From NCBI GenBank assembly GCA_002803225.1, contig NXFV01000637.1, positions 1 through 39,684 on the forward strand: a DNA stretch of 39,684 bases, read 5' to 3'. Numbering within the stretch: position 1 is the first letter of the stretch; each line of letters starts with the position of its first letter. This DNA is from Gamarada debralockiae (Eukaryota > Ascomycota > Leotiomycetes > Helotiales > Hyphodiscaceae). Positions 10,350 through 21,425 of the stretch are shown here, piece after piece. The position numbers and the translations under genes were made by a program. The notes beneath the pieces were generated by a model, which was given only the letters and a program-made list of their open reading frames with translations, was not told where the DNA came from and did no database searches.

Positions 10350-10905
10350 ATGGTCAATACGTAAATCACCAGCAATACGTAAATTTTTATTATATCTTAA
10401 TTATAAACTTAAACCTAGTTTCTATAGTAAGGCCAGTAATAGCCTTCGTATACAGTTATTATACCTAACTTAAATTTTTTTAATAAATTTTTTTTTGGAT
10501 TGGGTACCGCATTGCTGGTATCGGGTGCAGACTCTTACCCCAGCCACGGTTGAGCCCTGGTGCCTAAGGCCGGAACGAAACACAGCAAATAGCCGAGCAA
10601 TATTTCGTGGGTTCATGGGTTCAGAGGCCACTCTTAGACAAGAATTTACTTCTTTTAAGGTATAACAGGAAAAAAAATTTAAAAACTTTAATTTTTTTTT
10701 TTTTGAAAATAATCCCGTACTAAATTTTATTCTATTAGGATTCTGAGCTATAAAAATATAGTTAAGGCGAAGAAAAACCATAGTATGAAGAAGTATAGTG
10801 TAAGGTTGATACTAATCAGAGTGCAATTAATGAGCCTTTATATACATTTTGTAAAAGAAAATATATAGTGAGGAATTTTAAAGTATTAGATATAATACTA
10901 CAGGA
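10350..10905. repeat. AT-rich decayed repeat island with a possible tRNA-derived SINE core (minus strand)
   Basis: The region is rich in TA and poly-A/T runs and has no credible gene; the minus-strand open frame at 10781-10470 is low complexity. The composition resembles fungal repeats damaged by C-to-T mutation. In its middle (about 10500-10650) lies a more GC-balanced block. Read on the minus strand, it contains TGGCTGGGGTAAGAGTCTG, reminiscent of a tRNA A box, then GCGGTACCCAATCC, a weak B-box-like stretch, then an A-rich tail (about 10497-10470). That order would fit a tRNA-derived SINE, but both boxes are degenerate. Confidence 0.4.
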
Positions 10906-11670
10906 CTTTCGCGTCGCAGGGATGTCGGTTACTGCCTGAATTTTATGTTACTGAAAATGCGTTCTTTCAAGGATGGCAGCTTTCCCCCCCTCACTCTCGA
11001 ATACCTCGCCACTAAGGAGGAAGTCTAAGAGACAATGAAGTGCGCCAGTCCTTCAGACTGTGTACCCAAGAAAGAAATGAAAGCAAGAACTGTGATTCCT
11101 TCCAGAATTCCATGGGGTTTCACGAGTAGATCTCCAGGTACGGGAGCAATTGACTCTTGAGCTCTTCGTAATGCTGCCATTGGAAGGAATCCAAGATCAA
11201 TAATGACTTCATTTAGACTCCATCCTTATCCTGAATACCGATAATGGATGGCTTTGATCTTGATGTTCTTGTCGTTCTGATGACGAGGGATGGAGGCGAC
11301 GTCGAGGATTTTTGTGGCAACCCCTGTCGAAACAAGCTTTCCAAGCTTTCCAAGCTTGCCAGGAACGCCAGCCGCTCTGTCATACATACGCACTGTGCAT
11401 CTCCCCTCCGCATCCATCCCTTCCCCGCGAATCAACCTGCCACGTCTGATGGTTATGAGAATGAGACCCGGCTGAGTCGGTACGTATAAGTCTCTCGTAT
11501 TTCCTTTTCCTCCTTCTCCTCAACAACTTCAATCTCTTCCATCTTCCATTGAAGTCTTCAGAACCAAGAGTCTCGGCCTTCTACATATCACTGCTAAGTC
11601 ACTCAATTTGAGCTGCATTCTTCTCTTCCTTCAACCTCAAGGTAAACTACTTCTCCCAGCAACTGCAATA
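10906..11670. promoter_or_regulatory. Upstream region of DUG3
   Basis: I saw no gene. The part next to the DUG3 start (about 11490-11670) is pyrimidine-rich (CTTCTCCTCAACAAC, CTTCCTTCAACCTC), as is common for fungal promoters and 5' leaders. Short open frames at 11213-11490 overlap on both strands and lack motifs. Confidence 0.35.
11333..11359. repeat. 9-bp tandem repeat, three units
   Basis: CAAGCTTTC occurs twice and then once as CAAGCTTGC, head to tail. It is a minor microsatellite upstream of DUG3 with no evident role. Confidence 0.75.
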
Positions 11671-12893
11671 ATGTGTCGTTGGTTTGCCTATATCTCCAAC
11701 TCGGAGCCCTGTCTCCTTGAAGACGTTCTCGTCAGTAAGTTCACCTACCCTACCTCCCAATTCAAACCCAACATTCTAACACTCCTCCAGCTCCAGCCCA
11801 TGCTCTCAGCAAGCAAGTCCACGAACACTACCTCCCCAAACTCCTCTCCCACGACCCCACCGTCCACGCAGAACCCACCACTAAAGCCGAAATCACAACC
11901 CGCAACCGCTTGTTTAACGTGGATGGTTTCGGCATGGCCTGGTATACACCAACTCTCTCTCTCTTCTCCCCTACTCAACATGAAACCAACGCCATAAAGC
12001 CCAATCTCCATCCAGCACTCTACAAAACTATTCAGCCTCCTCTCCACGACTCGAATTTTCGCTCTATCTGCCGCAACACACACAGTAAAGTGGTCTTTGC
12101 CCATATCAGAGCTGCTACTGCTACAGCAATCACGCCTACAAACAACCACCCCTTTACGTTTGGCATTCATACTATCATGCACAATGGCTATATCTCCGAC
12201 TTCACCAAGGTAAAGCGCAAGATGTGCGAGGCAATGAGTCAGGAGGCCTACGAGCATATCCAGGGAGGCACAGACACAGAGCATCTTGCAGCCCTGCTGA
12301 TATCCTACCTCTGTCCTACCCAGACGAAGACCATACCCAACCCCTATTCTGGAGAGGAAGGCGAGGGTGCGTTCCCAGCGTCATGGGAGGAATATCATAC
12401 TCCCGAGCAAATGAAAGAAGCGCTCTTCAAAACCATCGCCACAATCATCACGATCCAAAAGTCCGTCCTTGGAGCCAAAGCCCAGCCCAACGATCTCAAC
12501 ATCGCTGTTACAGACGGCAAATCTCTCGTGGCATGCCGATTCCGCAACCACGCTACCGAACAGCCTCCTTCGCTATACTACAGCACTACTGCAGGCGTTA
12601 CGTTGAACAGACAGTATCCTGACCATCCAGATGGTGCCAAAGGCCCACATGGAAAAGGGAATGGGAAGAGTGCTAATGGCAAACAAGCTGCCAAGGGTGC
12701 GGAGGGTCATAACCCGCATGCGCACAAAAATGCCAGCGAGCATGGTGAGCATTTCATTGTTGCTAGTGAGCCGACTACATATATGGATGCAGAGTGGACT
12801 TTGATTGAGAAGAATAGGGTGCTTTTGGTAGGCAATGGTGCTTTGATCGGTCTTGAGGAAGTTGGGTATCCTGGGGATGGGAAGACGAGTTGA
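11671..12893 (+). CDS. DUG3: Dug3-type class II glutamine amidotransferase
   Basis: In yeast, Dug3 is the amidotransferase-like subunit of the Dug2-Dug3 complex that removes gamma-glutamate from glutathione in the cytosol. Exons are 11671-11734 and 11791-12893 (intron 56 nt, branch TTCTAAC, acceptor CCAG), giving 388 residues. The protein starts MCRWFAYIS, so Cys2 becomes the N-terminal nucleophile after Met removal. Other class II amidotransferase features are NVDGFGMAWYTP, VVFAHIRAATATAITPTNNH (with the NHPF that follows), IMHNGYISDF and GGTDTEHLAALL. Length is close to yeast Dug3 (357). A Gly/Lys/Asn-rich insert sits at about residues 300-325, before the conserved HFIVASEPTTY segment. It faces ADE1 tail to tail with about 260 bp between stops. 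Confidence 0.93.
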
Positions 12894-13157
12894 ATGACTA
12901 GATCAAGTTGAAGGATAGATGTGTTACACCGCAAAAGCAAAATGGGATTGGAAAATAACAGCGTTTGCATGGTTGGAAAGGATAAGTCATGTTGCATAAA
13001 AATGTTCCTCATATGAAAGTACTTTTATTGCATTGGGTATCTGTCTTGGGGCATCAGGCTCTGCCGTATTGTGCTGTGAAGCCCACTCTCTATCCAAGTC
13101 CATTGCCTTTCTGTCATGGAAACGACATCTGATCAAAGAAATCATCTCTCCTCTCCC

Positions 13158-14144
13158 CTACGCAGCCTTCCCCGCAACAGCATCCTCCCAACTTCTCCCC
13201 GTCAACCCCTCAAAAGCCTCCCTATACTTCCTCGCCGTCTCACGTACCACATCATCCGGCATCCTCACGCCCTCCTTCCCCTTCAGTCCCTCTCTCGCCA
13301 ACCAATCCCTCAAGTACTGCTTATCAAAACTCTCCTGCTCCCTCCCCACTTCATACTTCCCCACCGGCCAGAACCTACTACTATCCGGTGTTAACACCTC
13401 ATCAACAAGCACAATCTCATCGCTCTCCTCATCAACCCCAAACTCAAACTTCGTATCCGCAATGATAATGCCTCTTTCCTTGGCATAATCTCTCGCCGCT
13501 GTATACAGGGCGAGAGCCAGTTCTTCGATACGAGAAGCGTATTTTTCGCCTACGAGCTTGGCGGCGACGGAGGGGTGGATGTTTTGGTCGTTCTGTCCTG
13601 CCTCGGCTTTCGTCGAGGGCGTATAGATCGCGCCTTGAGGGAAGGGTGAGGATTCCTGGAGGCCTGCGGGCATGGGGAGACCGTGGACTGTTTGGGTGCG
13701 CTGGTATTCTTTCCATGCTGAGCCTGTGATGTAGCCGCGGGTTACGGCTTCGATAGGGAAGATTTTGAGGCGGCGGACTTGCATGGAGCGGTTTTGGAGG
13801 AGGGGGGCTTGGGAGGTTGGGATGGAGGAGGGGAGGGCGAGGGTGAGGAAGTGTGTGCGGAGGTTGGGGACGAGGGTGGGTAGGAGCTGGAACCAGAATT
13901 CGGAGAGGAGGGTTAGGAGTTTGCCTTTTGAGGGGATGCCCTGTGATGTGTTAGAGGCTTGCGGATGGGGTTGGGGGGAGGAAAGACGGACATTTTCCAT
14001 AATCACATCATAGGCTGAGATGCGATCTGAGGCTACGAAGAGAAGGGTTTTCGAGTCCACTTCATAGAGATCTCGGACTTTTCCCTCGGCGATTTTGGGG
14101 AGCGCATCTAGGGATGTGGATGTGACGACTGTTTCTTCTGCCAT
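13158..14144 (-). CDS. ADE1: SAICAR synthetase (phosphoribosylaminoimidazole-succinocarboxamide synthase)
   Basis: Joins aspartate to CAIR in de novo purine synthesis. The signature is clear: EGKVRDLYEVD (nucleotide-binding), LLFVASDRISAYDVIM, IEAVTRGYITGSAWKEYQ and LVDEVLTPDSSRFWP. Exons are 14144-13992 and 13940-13158, giving 311 residues, near yeast Ade1 (306). The intron at 13991-13941 is 51 nt, a multiple of three without stops, so the frame reads straight through. I call it an intron because it interrupts the conserved ENGIPSKGKLL block and has GT, CTAAC branch and CAG acceptor. The last residues (SWEDAVAGKAA) follow the usual end of the domain. Confidence 0.93.
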   Translation of the reverse strand: MAEETVVTSTSLDALPKIAEGKVRDLYEVDSKTLLFVASDRISAYDVIMENVRLSSPQPHPQASNTSQGIPSKGKLLTLLSEFWFQLLPTLVPNLRTHFLTLALPSSIPTSQAPLLQNRSMQVRRLKIFPIEAVTRGYITGSAWKEYQRTQTVHGLPMPAGLQESSPFPQGAIYTPSTKAEAGQNDQNIHPSVAAKLVGEKYASRIEELALALYTAARDYAKERGIIIADTKFEFGVDEESDEIVLVDEVLTPDSSRFWPVGKYEVGREQESFDKQYLRDWLAREGLKGKEGVRMPDDVVRETARKYREAFEGLTGRSWEDAVAGKAA

Positions 14145-14576
14145 TGTGATTGTTCAATTGAAGTTTGAGAGTGGGGAAGTTCAAAACAAAAATTTCTTGG
14201 TTCCGATGTCGTTCAGAAACAGACGCCCCAATTTACTACGTTCAACCCCCCTTCTGTGGAACACACATTTCTACGTCTATGAACAATCAATTGAGCTTTT
14301 AAATAATGGAATAAATCATAAGAGAGGAGTTACTTTGCTCTCACTTCGTGAAATTCATTGCAATGCATTTGCCTCGGAAAACTACAAATGCTACTAGATT
14401 ACAGTACATAGGAACCTCGGAACTCCATTTCCATAGAACTCCAGACTTCCCACCAAGTCATTACGGCATTATGGCCATTTCGCTCTCCCAGACCTCAGAA
14501 TATTCAGCCATCAGCTTCCATATACCACATGAGCACTGCTGGAATTTGGCTAGCAAATAGCCGGCCTTTCCTCAAT
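14145..14576. promoter_or_regulatory. Upstream region of ADE1 and 3' flank of the RdRP gene
   Basis: I found no gene. It contains the ADE1 promoter on the minus strand and the end of the RdRP transcript. Short plus-strand frames at 14095-14560 lack motifs. Confidence 0.4.
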
Positions 14577-17500
14577 TCAACAGCCCATCATGCGAGCCAA
14601 TTTCTCCAGAGACGACTCCTCCACATCCAGATTAACCTCTTCCTCCTCGACATCCTCAAAGAGCTCTTCTTCGGCCTCAGGTCCTGATCTCTCGGGAATT
14701 GGCATGTCCAGAATCGTAAGATCGGCCATTGAAGGGGAGAGAGAGTCGGTGATCGGACCAGCAGTTGGCTTGTTTGCAGAGAGCGGCGCAACTGCAGTGG
14801 CGATAGGTTGACCATTGGTTGTGTTGGAGTCGTGTGCGAGCTGAGCAGTCTCCCGTGGATCAACGAAACCGTCCAATTCAGTGCGTGGCACAACGTCCTC
14901 TACGCCAGTACCACTCAGAAGGTGTGCTGGAGTTGGCTTAACCTGGTAGACGGTGTTCAAAACCACTTCATCGGATTCACCAACCACATATGAACCGTCT
15001 TTCCTAACAGAGCGAGCTTCTTCGAAATCACTCTCACCAGATAGGTCATCCGATTCCACATCATGACGGAAGAGATCAAGCTCCTCACCACGATGAATGA
15101 TAACACCGTCTTCTTGTTGGATGTAGTCCTCGACATATTCGTCGCCACCTCCCTGTCGCTTGCGTGCCTGTCCGTCCTTCTTCAGAATCAAAGGAAGGCT
15201 TAAGCAGGCCAAGTCGTCTTCCGCCTCAATGCCAGTGGCAATGCGGCCAAGTTCCTTCTCGAACAGCCATGGGAAGGAGATCAATGGCATGAATTTCTGT
15301 TCCATCTTTCGCTTTGGAATCTCTCGTCCCCCAACCATCCTGGTCATACGACATTCAGCGAGTGCGATATCCAATTCTTCCTTTGTGACCTTGTACATGG
15401 CCGCAACAAAAGGACCTAGCTTGGAGAACTCCTTGTTTCCGTCCTTGATTCCAGCTTTCTCCATGCACATCGCGCGGAATTGCTCCTTCAGAGCGTCAGA
15501 GATGGTTGCCATCGCCTCCTGGACTTTGTAATCGCTGCCGACACGAGGTCTTGAGAGAACAAAGGTGGACCAAACCTCAAACTCGGTACTGATTTCTTGC
15601 TGAGCCATGATTCTACGCATGGCCGTGTCGTATTCGGATTTTACTCGGCGAGCTGCCTTCAGAGTGCTGTCGTCCAATTTGTAAGCCCGCAAGATACGCT
15701 TATCGAAAGGCTCCTTCCACTGAGGGACAAAGTCAACGCTTTCGACCTTGTCATAAAGCTGACCCAGGATCTTCTCAGAGTGGTAGCTAGGTTGATGTCT
15801 CTTCTCCATAAAATGGGGCCACTTGAAAGGCTTGAGGCGCTTTGGCATCTCGGCAGGTTGTCCAGTCTTAACATAGTCCACGGCCTTTGAGTGCAGAGCA
15901 GCTAGCTCAAGACCTAGAATAAGTTAGCTTGACTTCGAATGTTGCACGGCAGTTCTGATACGTACATTTCGGGTCCTTGATTCCGTCAGGAAGAGCATCT
16001 GATTGTCCAAGATGAGCGTGTGCAATTGTTGGCAACGCGTCATTCTTCATGAATCGCACGAAGAACTTCATCAAATCAGTGACCTTGACTTGGCTTTGTT
16101 CTTTCGGGAGTGGTGCGGCGTAATTCATGGGTTCACAGTTGGTTTCCGGTGGTTGGAGAGCCTCGTCCCAGATCACGAAGAAATCATCTCCATCGAGATC
16201 ACCTCCCGAACACATACTAGGAACATCTCGTTCACCTGTCTGCGGGAAGACAACAACATCCCGCAGATGGTGTAATGCCGGCACGTTGATTGCCTGCACA
16301 ACTCTGAGGTCGCCAGGATGCAGAGAGGGATTTCGTCCAACGAGGCAGACACCTTCGATGACGTTGTACTGATTCGCATCGTCCCTGGAAGGAACTTGAA
16401 CGAAGATCTGTGGCAGCTCTTCTTCTGTGAAAGTCTCTCCTTGCGCGACTGTTGGCGTCGTGTAACCTCTCAGAGTTCCGGTCTCGTCAACACAGCCCAG
16501 AAGGAAAGCTCCATTTTCGACGATAATCTTTGCCTTCTCCTTTAGAAGCTTGATGGACCATGAGCGCCAGAGATGCAGTAGGGAAAGGACGAACGGGTCT
16601 CGCTCAGTCATGAAACCATTGTTGATCATACTCGCAATGTTGATTGTCATTTGGTTATCATCGATGTATCTGGACAGAAGGCTGACAGCCACGTCGTTAT
16701 CGTTCATCGCCGTCTGGTAGTTTTGCAGCTGCTCCGTCAGCATCTTCAGGAACACCTCGTCTGGAACTCCCAAAGACGATAGGATGGTAATGGTCTGCCT
16801 ATTAAGAGAGCATGAGGAGAAGCGAGACCACCGGATGATTTCCAGGCCGTTATAGGCGGCAGCAAACTTCTGTTGGCTAGGTCGGATGTGCACCTCTTTG
16901 TCCTTTGCCTCTGGCCACACTGCCAAAACGCCCTTGCAGCCTCCAAGACGGAACTGAAAGACCGACGGAGCAACATTGAGTCGGAGGCCAAGCTCAGCAG
17001 TGACCATCTGGGCTAGAAAGGGGGATATCTTCCCAACGCCGTCGGTGAAGCAATACTTGCCATTGTCGATATCAGGAATCTTGACAATATCTGGCTTTGA
17101 TAAACCGTTGATAGCGCGCGTGGTTGAAAAGCATTGCCCAAGTCTAGCAGCGTACCTGGCAACAACTTTAATGTGTGAGAAGTTGCCCATCCATTGGCGG
17201 ATGTCGTCACAAGATAAGTGATCAGTGGGGCAGAAAAAATATGCTCCATTCTCCCGGAACTGAGAGTTGCCAAAGGCAAGGAACTCGTAGTGTCGGTCTC
17301 CGATTCGAATGCCATTGAACAAAGTTCTGTAGACCCGGGTGAAAAGCTCGTCATTGCGCTGCTTGTCGACACAAGCGTTGATTCGACCCTTCCCATGTTA
17401 GTTGTGGTGATATAGAGGCACCGAATATACATACCTCTGCCATCTCGTCCGTAAATTGAACGCGCAAGAAACGGCCCTCGCTGTTCTCTCGGGCATAGTG

Positions 17501-19101
17501 TCGAAGCACTCGGTTGGTTGTCTCGACAGTTGGTGTGCTAAAGTAGATGGTGGTCGGAGTGATGGTTGCCTTGCGTGCATATGCGCAATAGTGCGGGATC
17601 TTCGACATGGGAGAATACGCAAGAGCATCGTCGGTTTTGAATATGGTCATCGGATCAAAGATACGCTTGTCTTGTGCCGCGACATACTCGAGAATGTTCT
17701 TGGCCTTTGTACGATCCGTGGAGGCGATGTCAGCTAATGTGGTGATGAACTCTCGATTGATATTATGCTCATTCAAAATCCCCTGTGAGATACACACTTC
17801 CAATTGGTACCGAATCTCAAACGGCAAAGGAATGGATCCTTCCTTCCCATCCAAAGTTTGTAATTCCACCACAGCGTGCTGTGATTGTTGAGGGTCGATC
17901 AGAGACCAAAGCTCAGCTGGGCGAGGCGGTACGTTGCGTAGTTGATCGATTTCGACAATGTCTATGTTGAAGTCCTGCAAAGCATCTTTCACCTGCTTGA
18001 AAGGGCCGCCGTATAACTCTTGATCCTGATGGAAGACAAAAACATATGTTGTCCAACGACCTATTTTATCAGCAAAAGAATGTTATGTAGAGGTATGGGG
18101 GAAATACCAATATCTATGACTGGTCTCTCCTTGTGAAGGGTGACAATGGTTCTCTGCAGACGATAAGGATCATAGACTATGTCTGTCTGTCGGAACCAAG
18201 TGTCAAATTCCGACCACACACAATTCTCATCCGAATGGCATGCCTTCTCATCTTCTCGCTTTCTGTAGAATTGAGGTGGACTATCCAACGAAATAACCAA
18301 GGCAAACCCTCCATCATTGAGATTGACCCGCTGAATCTTCTGAAGCTGGTCAAATGGGATCCAGAACTTGAATTGGTTGATGCGGTAGTATTGCCCAACA
18401 GTCGACGTGCTGACGTAGTCGGTAGAGCCCTCGCTCCTGGGATCTTTAAAAGCAACTCTGAAAGTAGCCTCAAGTCTCCGGCGATTCAAATCAACGACGA
18501 GCGATACGTCATCCCGATTGAAGGATCCGTCCGCGAGTGGTAAAGGTCTGGCAGTGTGCAGAGGCATCACCGATGTTGGGTCCACCATAAGTCCAAAGTG
18601 GAGAGAGCTGACGAAGAGCTTCATCTTGGGATCGTAGAATATCGTCTTTCTGATTGGGCTCTGAACGAGGAAGTTCTTGTTTCGAGGCTCTTCGGCCATA
18701 AGATGAACAACGTACTCTTCTTTACCATCGGCGCTGGTTATAGCGTAACCCGCGGTCTTCAGCCAAAAGGCTTGAGCTGGAGGAGGAGAGAATCTGATCT
18801 TGGCTCCACCATCCCTAGCACCAGTCTGGTCCTGGAATATCTCAATCAAAACGATCTCGCCGTGCTTCCGGAAGTTTCGATATAGGTCGTAGGTCGTGGT
18901 GTTGCCACGCACATTTCGGATTCTGAGGGTGAGATCAGGTCTCTTCTGCCACTCAAAAAGTTGTGGCCGAAATAAGATAGGTGGTGGAAGGATGATAGGG
19001 CCGTTGGCTTGGGTGTATCTCTTGCTTTCGGGCCTTTGCACACGGGAATAATCAATTCCTCTCGGAGGTCCTCGGAAACCAGAGCTGGATGATTGGACCA
19101 T
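14577..19101 (-). CDS. RNA-dependent RNA polymerase of the RNA-silencing pathway
   Basis: Makes double-stranded RNA from aberrant single-stranded RNA for Dicer. Exons are 19101-18108, 18060-17435, 17388-15966 and 15913-14577, with GT-AG introns of 47, 46 and 52 nt, giving 1459 residues. Junctions restore coherent protein, for example PVIDIGRWTTYVFVF and DPKCLELAALHSKA. The catalytic motif CSGGDLDGDDFFVIWD has DLDGD at residues 937-941 (16200-16186). Other conserved blocks are YCFTDGVGKISPFLAQ, FRLGGCKGVLAVWP and EGVCLVGRNPSLHPGDLRVV. An RRM-like region occurs near residues 40-140. An in-frame ATG at 19143 would add 14 residues, but it lies inside a likely 5'-leader intron (19186-19121; GTAAGC, branch GCTAATA, TTTGCAG), so I chose 19101. 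The DLDGD form and RRM-like region suggest kinship to Rdp1/SAD-1 rather than QDE-1, but only by motif. Confidence 0.93.
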
Positions 19102-19186
19102 CTTGGGAGATCCCAGAGATCTGCAAATGCAGGTATTAGCCATGAGTTTCGAGCAAAGAAACTTTGGCCAATGTGGTTTTGCTTAC

Positions 19187-21425
19187 CTGCGAAAGGTGAA
19201 AGGTTGTATTATGTGGCGTCAATCAACTGACAGCTGATCTGTATGTGTACTTCAAAGCGCCTGTAGTTGGCTGAGGCTTCGGGCGATTGTGTTGTGCCGA
19301 AGGAGGATGAACGAAGGTTGAGAGATGGCGTGGTGATGGGAGAGAGAAGAGGTCGGAAGGAATCTCTTAAAGGAAGTCGCTTGGTGCTGATAAGAATAGA
19401 TAATAGACCAGCTATTCACTGTGCAGTGTCAGTACTCTGAAACCAATTGATGTCTGCCATCAGAGTGATCTGGAGCATCGGGTGGTGAGTGTGCTGAAGC
19501 GAAAGAGGAGGACGAAGAAGCTCAAAAGTGAAAGACATTTACCGATTATGAAGGATTAAGTGAGCAAGAAGGGGTGTCATTGCGCGAGATGTTGATCTCT
19601 GAAGGAATCGGTAGTCAAACATCAGAGCATGCAGATACCCTCGGTTTGTTTGCTACAAGCAAAACTTGGAAGAGCGTTGAAAAAGAATCGGAAAGATACC
19701 GAGAAGGGCGACTGACTGAGAAGACCACAACTACGAAGAAATTGACTTCATCAAGGTCCAAAGATGAAGTATGAGAACTTCGATTGCATGCTGTTGTCGT
19801 GGTTCTTGAGAACTCAGCCTCGTAGATGTTCACCGACATTCATTCCTCGTCGTCTTGATCGCGTCGCGTCAATTGGAGAAGCAGCGTGTACACGTGATTG
19901 GTTGCGGGCCGAATATTACCCGATAGCCTTCAACTCCTCCCATCTTTCTCCCCCTTTTTATTGCAGGTAGTCTGGGTATCAATGTTACCACCGGCTGTGG
20001 CATACCGGACCTGAATCTTCACCACCGCATTGATTGGAAAATGGTAGCAACCCCTTAACCCGGTTAAGCCATCGGAAAGTCGAGGAAGGGTCTCTTCTAC
20101 ACACACAAGGGCTCTCTCTCATTCAGTGATCGAACAGGACAGGACATTAGGGATACCTGGTAGGGATCCAGAGTAGAAGTATTCGATCGCTGAAATAGAG
20201 AGAAGAATTGATTTCTTGTATTTCATTTGGTACGGTGTCTCCTGCACAATCTTTGGACATCAATCAGACCAAAGCACTTTCTCCTTTTCTTCTCGACCCC
20301 AGCTCCTCACTCATCAGACAGAATCGCGGTCAGACCCCTCACTTACTTGACAACTCATATTTCAGCTGCATAATCAGCGTGGAGGTACAGATCGATTCTA
20401 TCAGATTTTATTCAAAGGTTCGTGATGTCAGAAAAACAGTGGTACGAGGGCGGGGTCAAGTGGGGGTCACTTTCCCCCGCTTCACATCTCCAAGGCTGCA
20501 ACCCAACGTGTCAAACACCATGGATTGGAACAACCATAACCCGGGTTCCTCTCACCGTTACAAGCCACTCGGTTCTAAATCCCGCAAACATCACGTTTCT
20601 TCCCATACCGACTTTTCCCCTTTCCCTGTGCCCAGCGGCATATCCTTCGTCAGGGTAGAGCTTAACAAAACAAACCATACAGAACTTAAATAACAGAAGT
20701 TGACGTCTCGTTTATTCCCCAGTCTTGCTTCCCTGCGCGCCATGTTGAGTAGCTAGGGCTTGCATGCAGAAGTCGAAATTTTCCCTTCACTTACCGACTT
20801 TTGTATTTGCTTTTTTGAGCCGTTTTCCAAGCTAGAAAAACGTGCCCTGATCTGCACGCCTTGTTGACGACGGGGGTGTGCGACCTTATGCGGCTTGTAC
20901 AATAGAAGTTTCGAAGAATATTCCATAGGATGTATGGTTCGTGATACCTTCCGTGTTTGGTTCTATGGCTTGCTGGATTCGGAGACACTGTCATGTTTGG
21001 AGACTAGGGGGTAGGGGGTAGAGGGTTTCGGGCAAGATGCTTGTTTGATATAGAAAGGGGGTGGGCACGTGGTCCGTCTGATGCGAGGAGAAAGGGGTAA
21101 GCACGTGGGGAGTGCCTGAGTTTGTGTTTATGGATTTGAATGAAACATCGCAGATTCGTTGACGCTACCTACCCCTAATACCTATGGTATCAGCCGTGAG
21201 GGAGATAAATCTATGTACAGCCAAAATGAGGTAGCCTCCCGCCAGTCATGCATCCACCAACCATCCAGCATAAAACAGCAACAAAAATGAAATCCATGCA
21301 TGCAAATCCTTCAAATGCGGTAAAACTGCCAAATGCACCAGTGTCCTGAGAAAACTTCGCAACAGTGTCGTCGATCTTTCAAGTGTTCGTGTCCAGTCAT
21401 TCTATCGTCCACAATGCTTTCCCGC
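19187..21425. other. Long intergenic region: RdRP promoter and 3' flank of the D-lactate dehydrogenase gene
   Basis: I found no supported gene in 2.2 kb. A CACGTGATTGG element (E-box overlapping an inverted CCAAT box) lies at 19891-19901, about 790 nt upstream of the RdRP start. Two further CACGTG sites lie near 21066 and 21102. A G-rich run (GGGGGTAGGGGGTAGAGGGT) is near 21007-21026. The 161-codon frame at 20208-20693 has irregular composition and no motif. Confidence 0.4.

Noticed and set aside
11745..12284. 179-codon minus-strand open frame
   Set aside because: It is antisense to DUG3 exons that carry clear amidotransferase motifs.
20208..20693. 161-codon plus-strand open frame in the RdRP-DLD1 intergenic region
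   Set aside because: No family motif, irregular composition, and another long frame overlaps it; I cannot support it as a gene.
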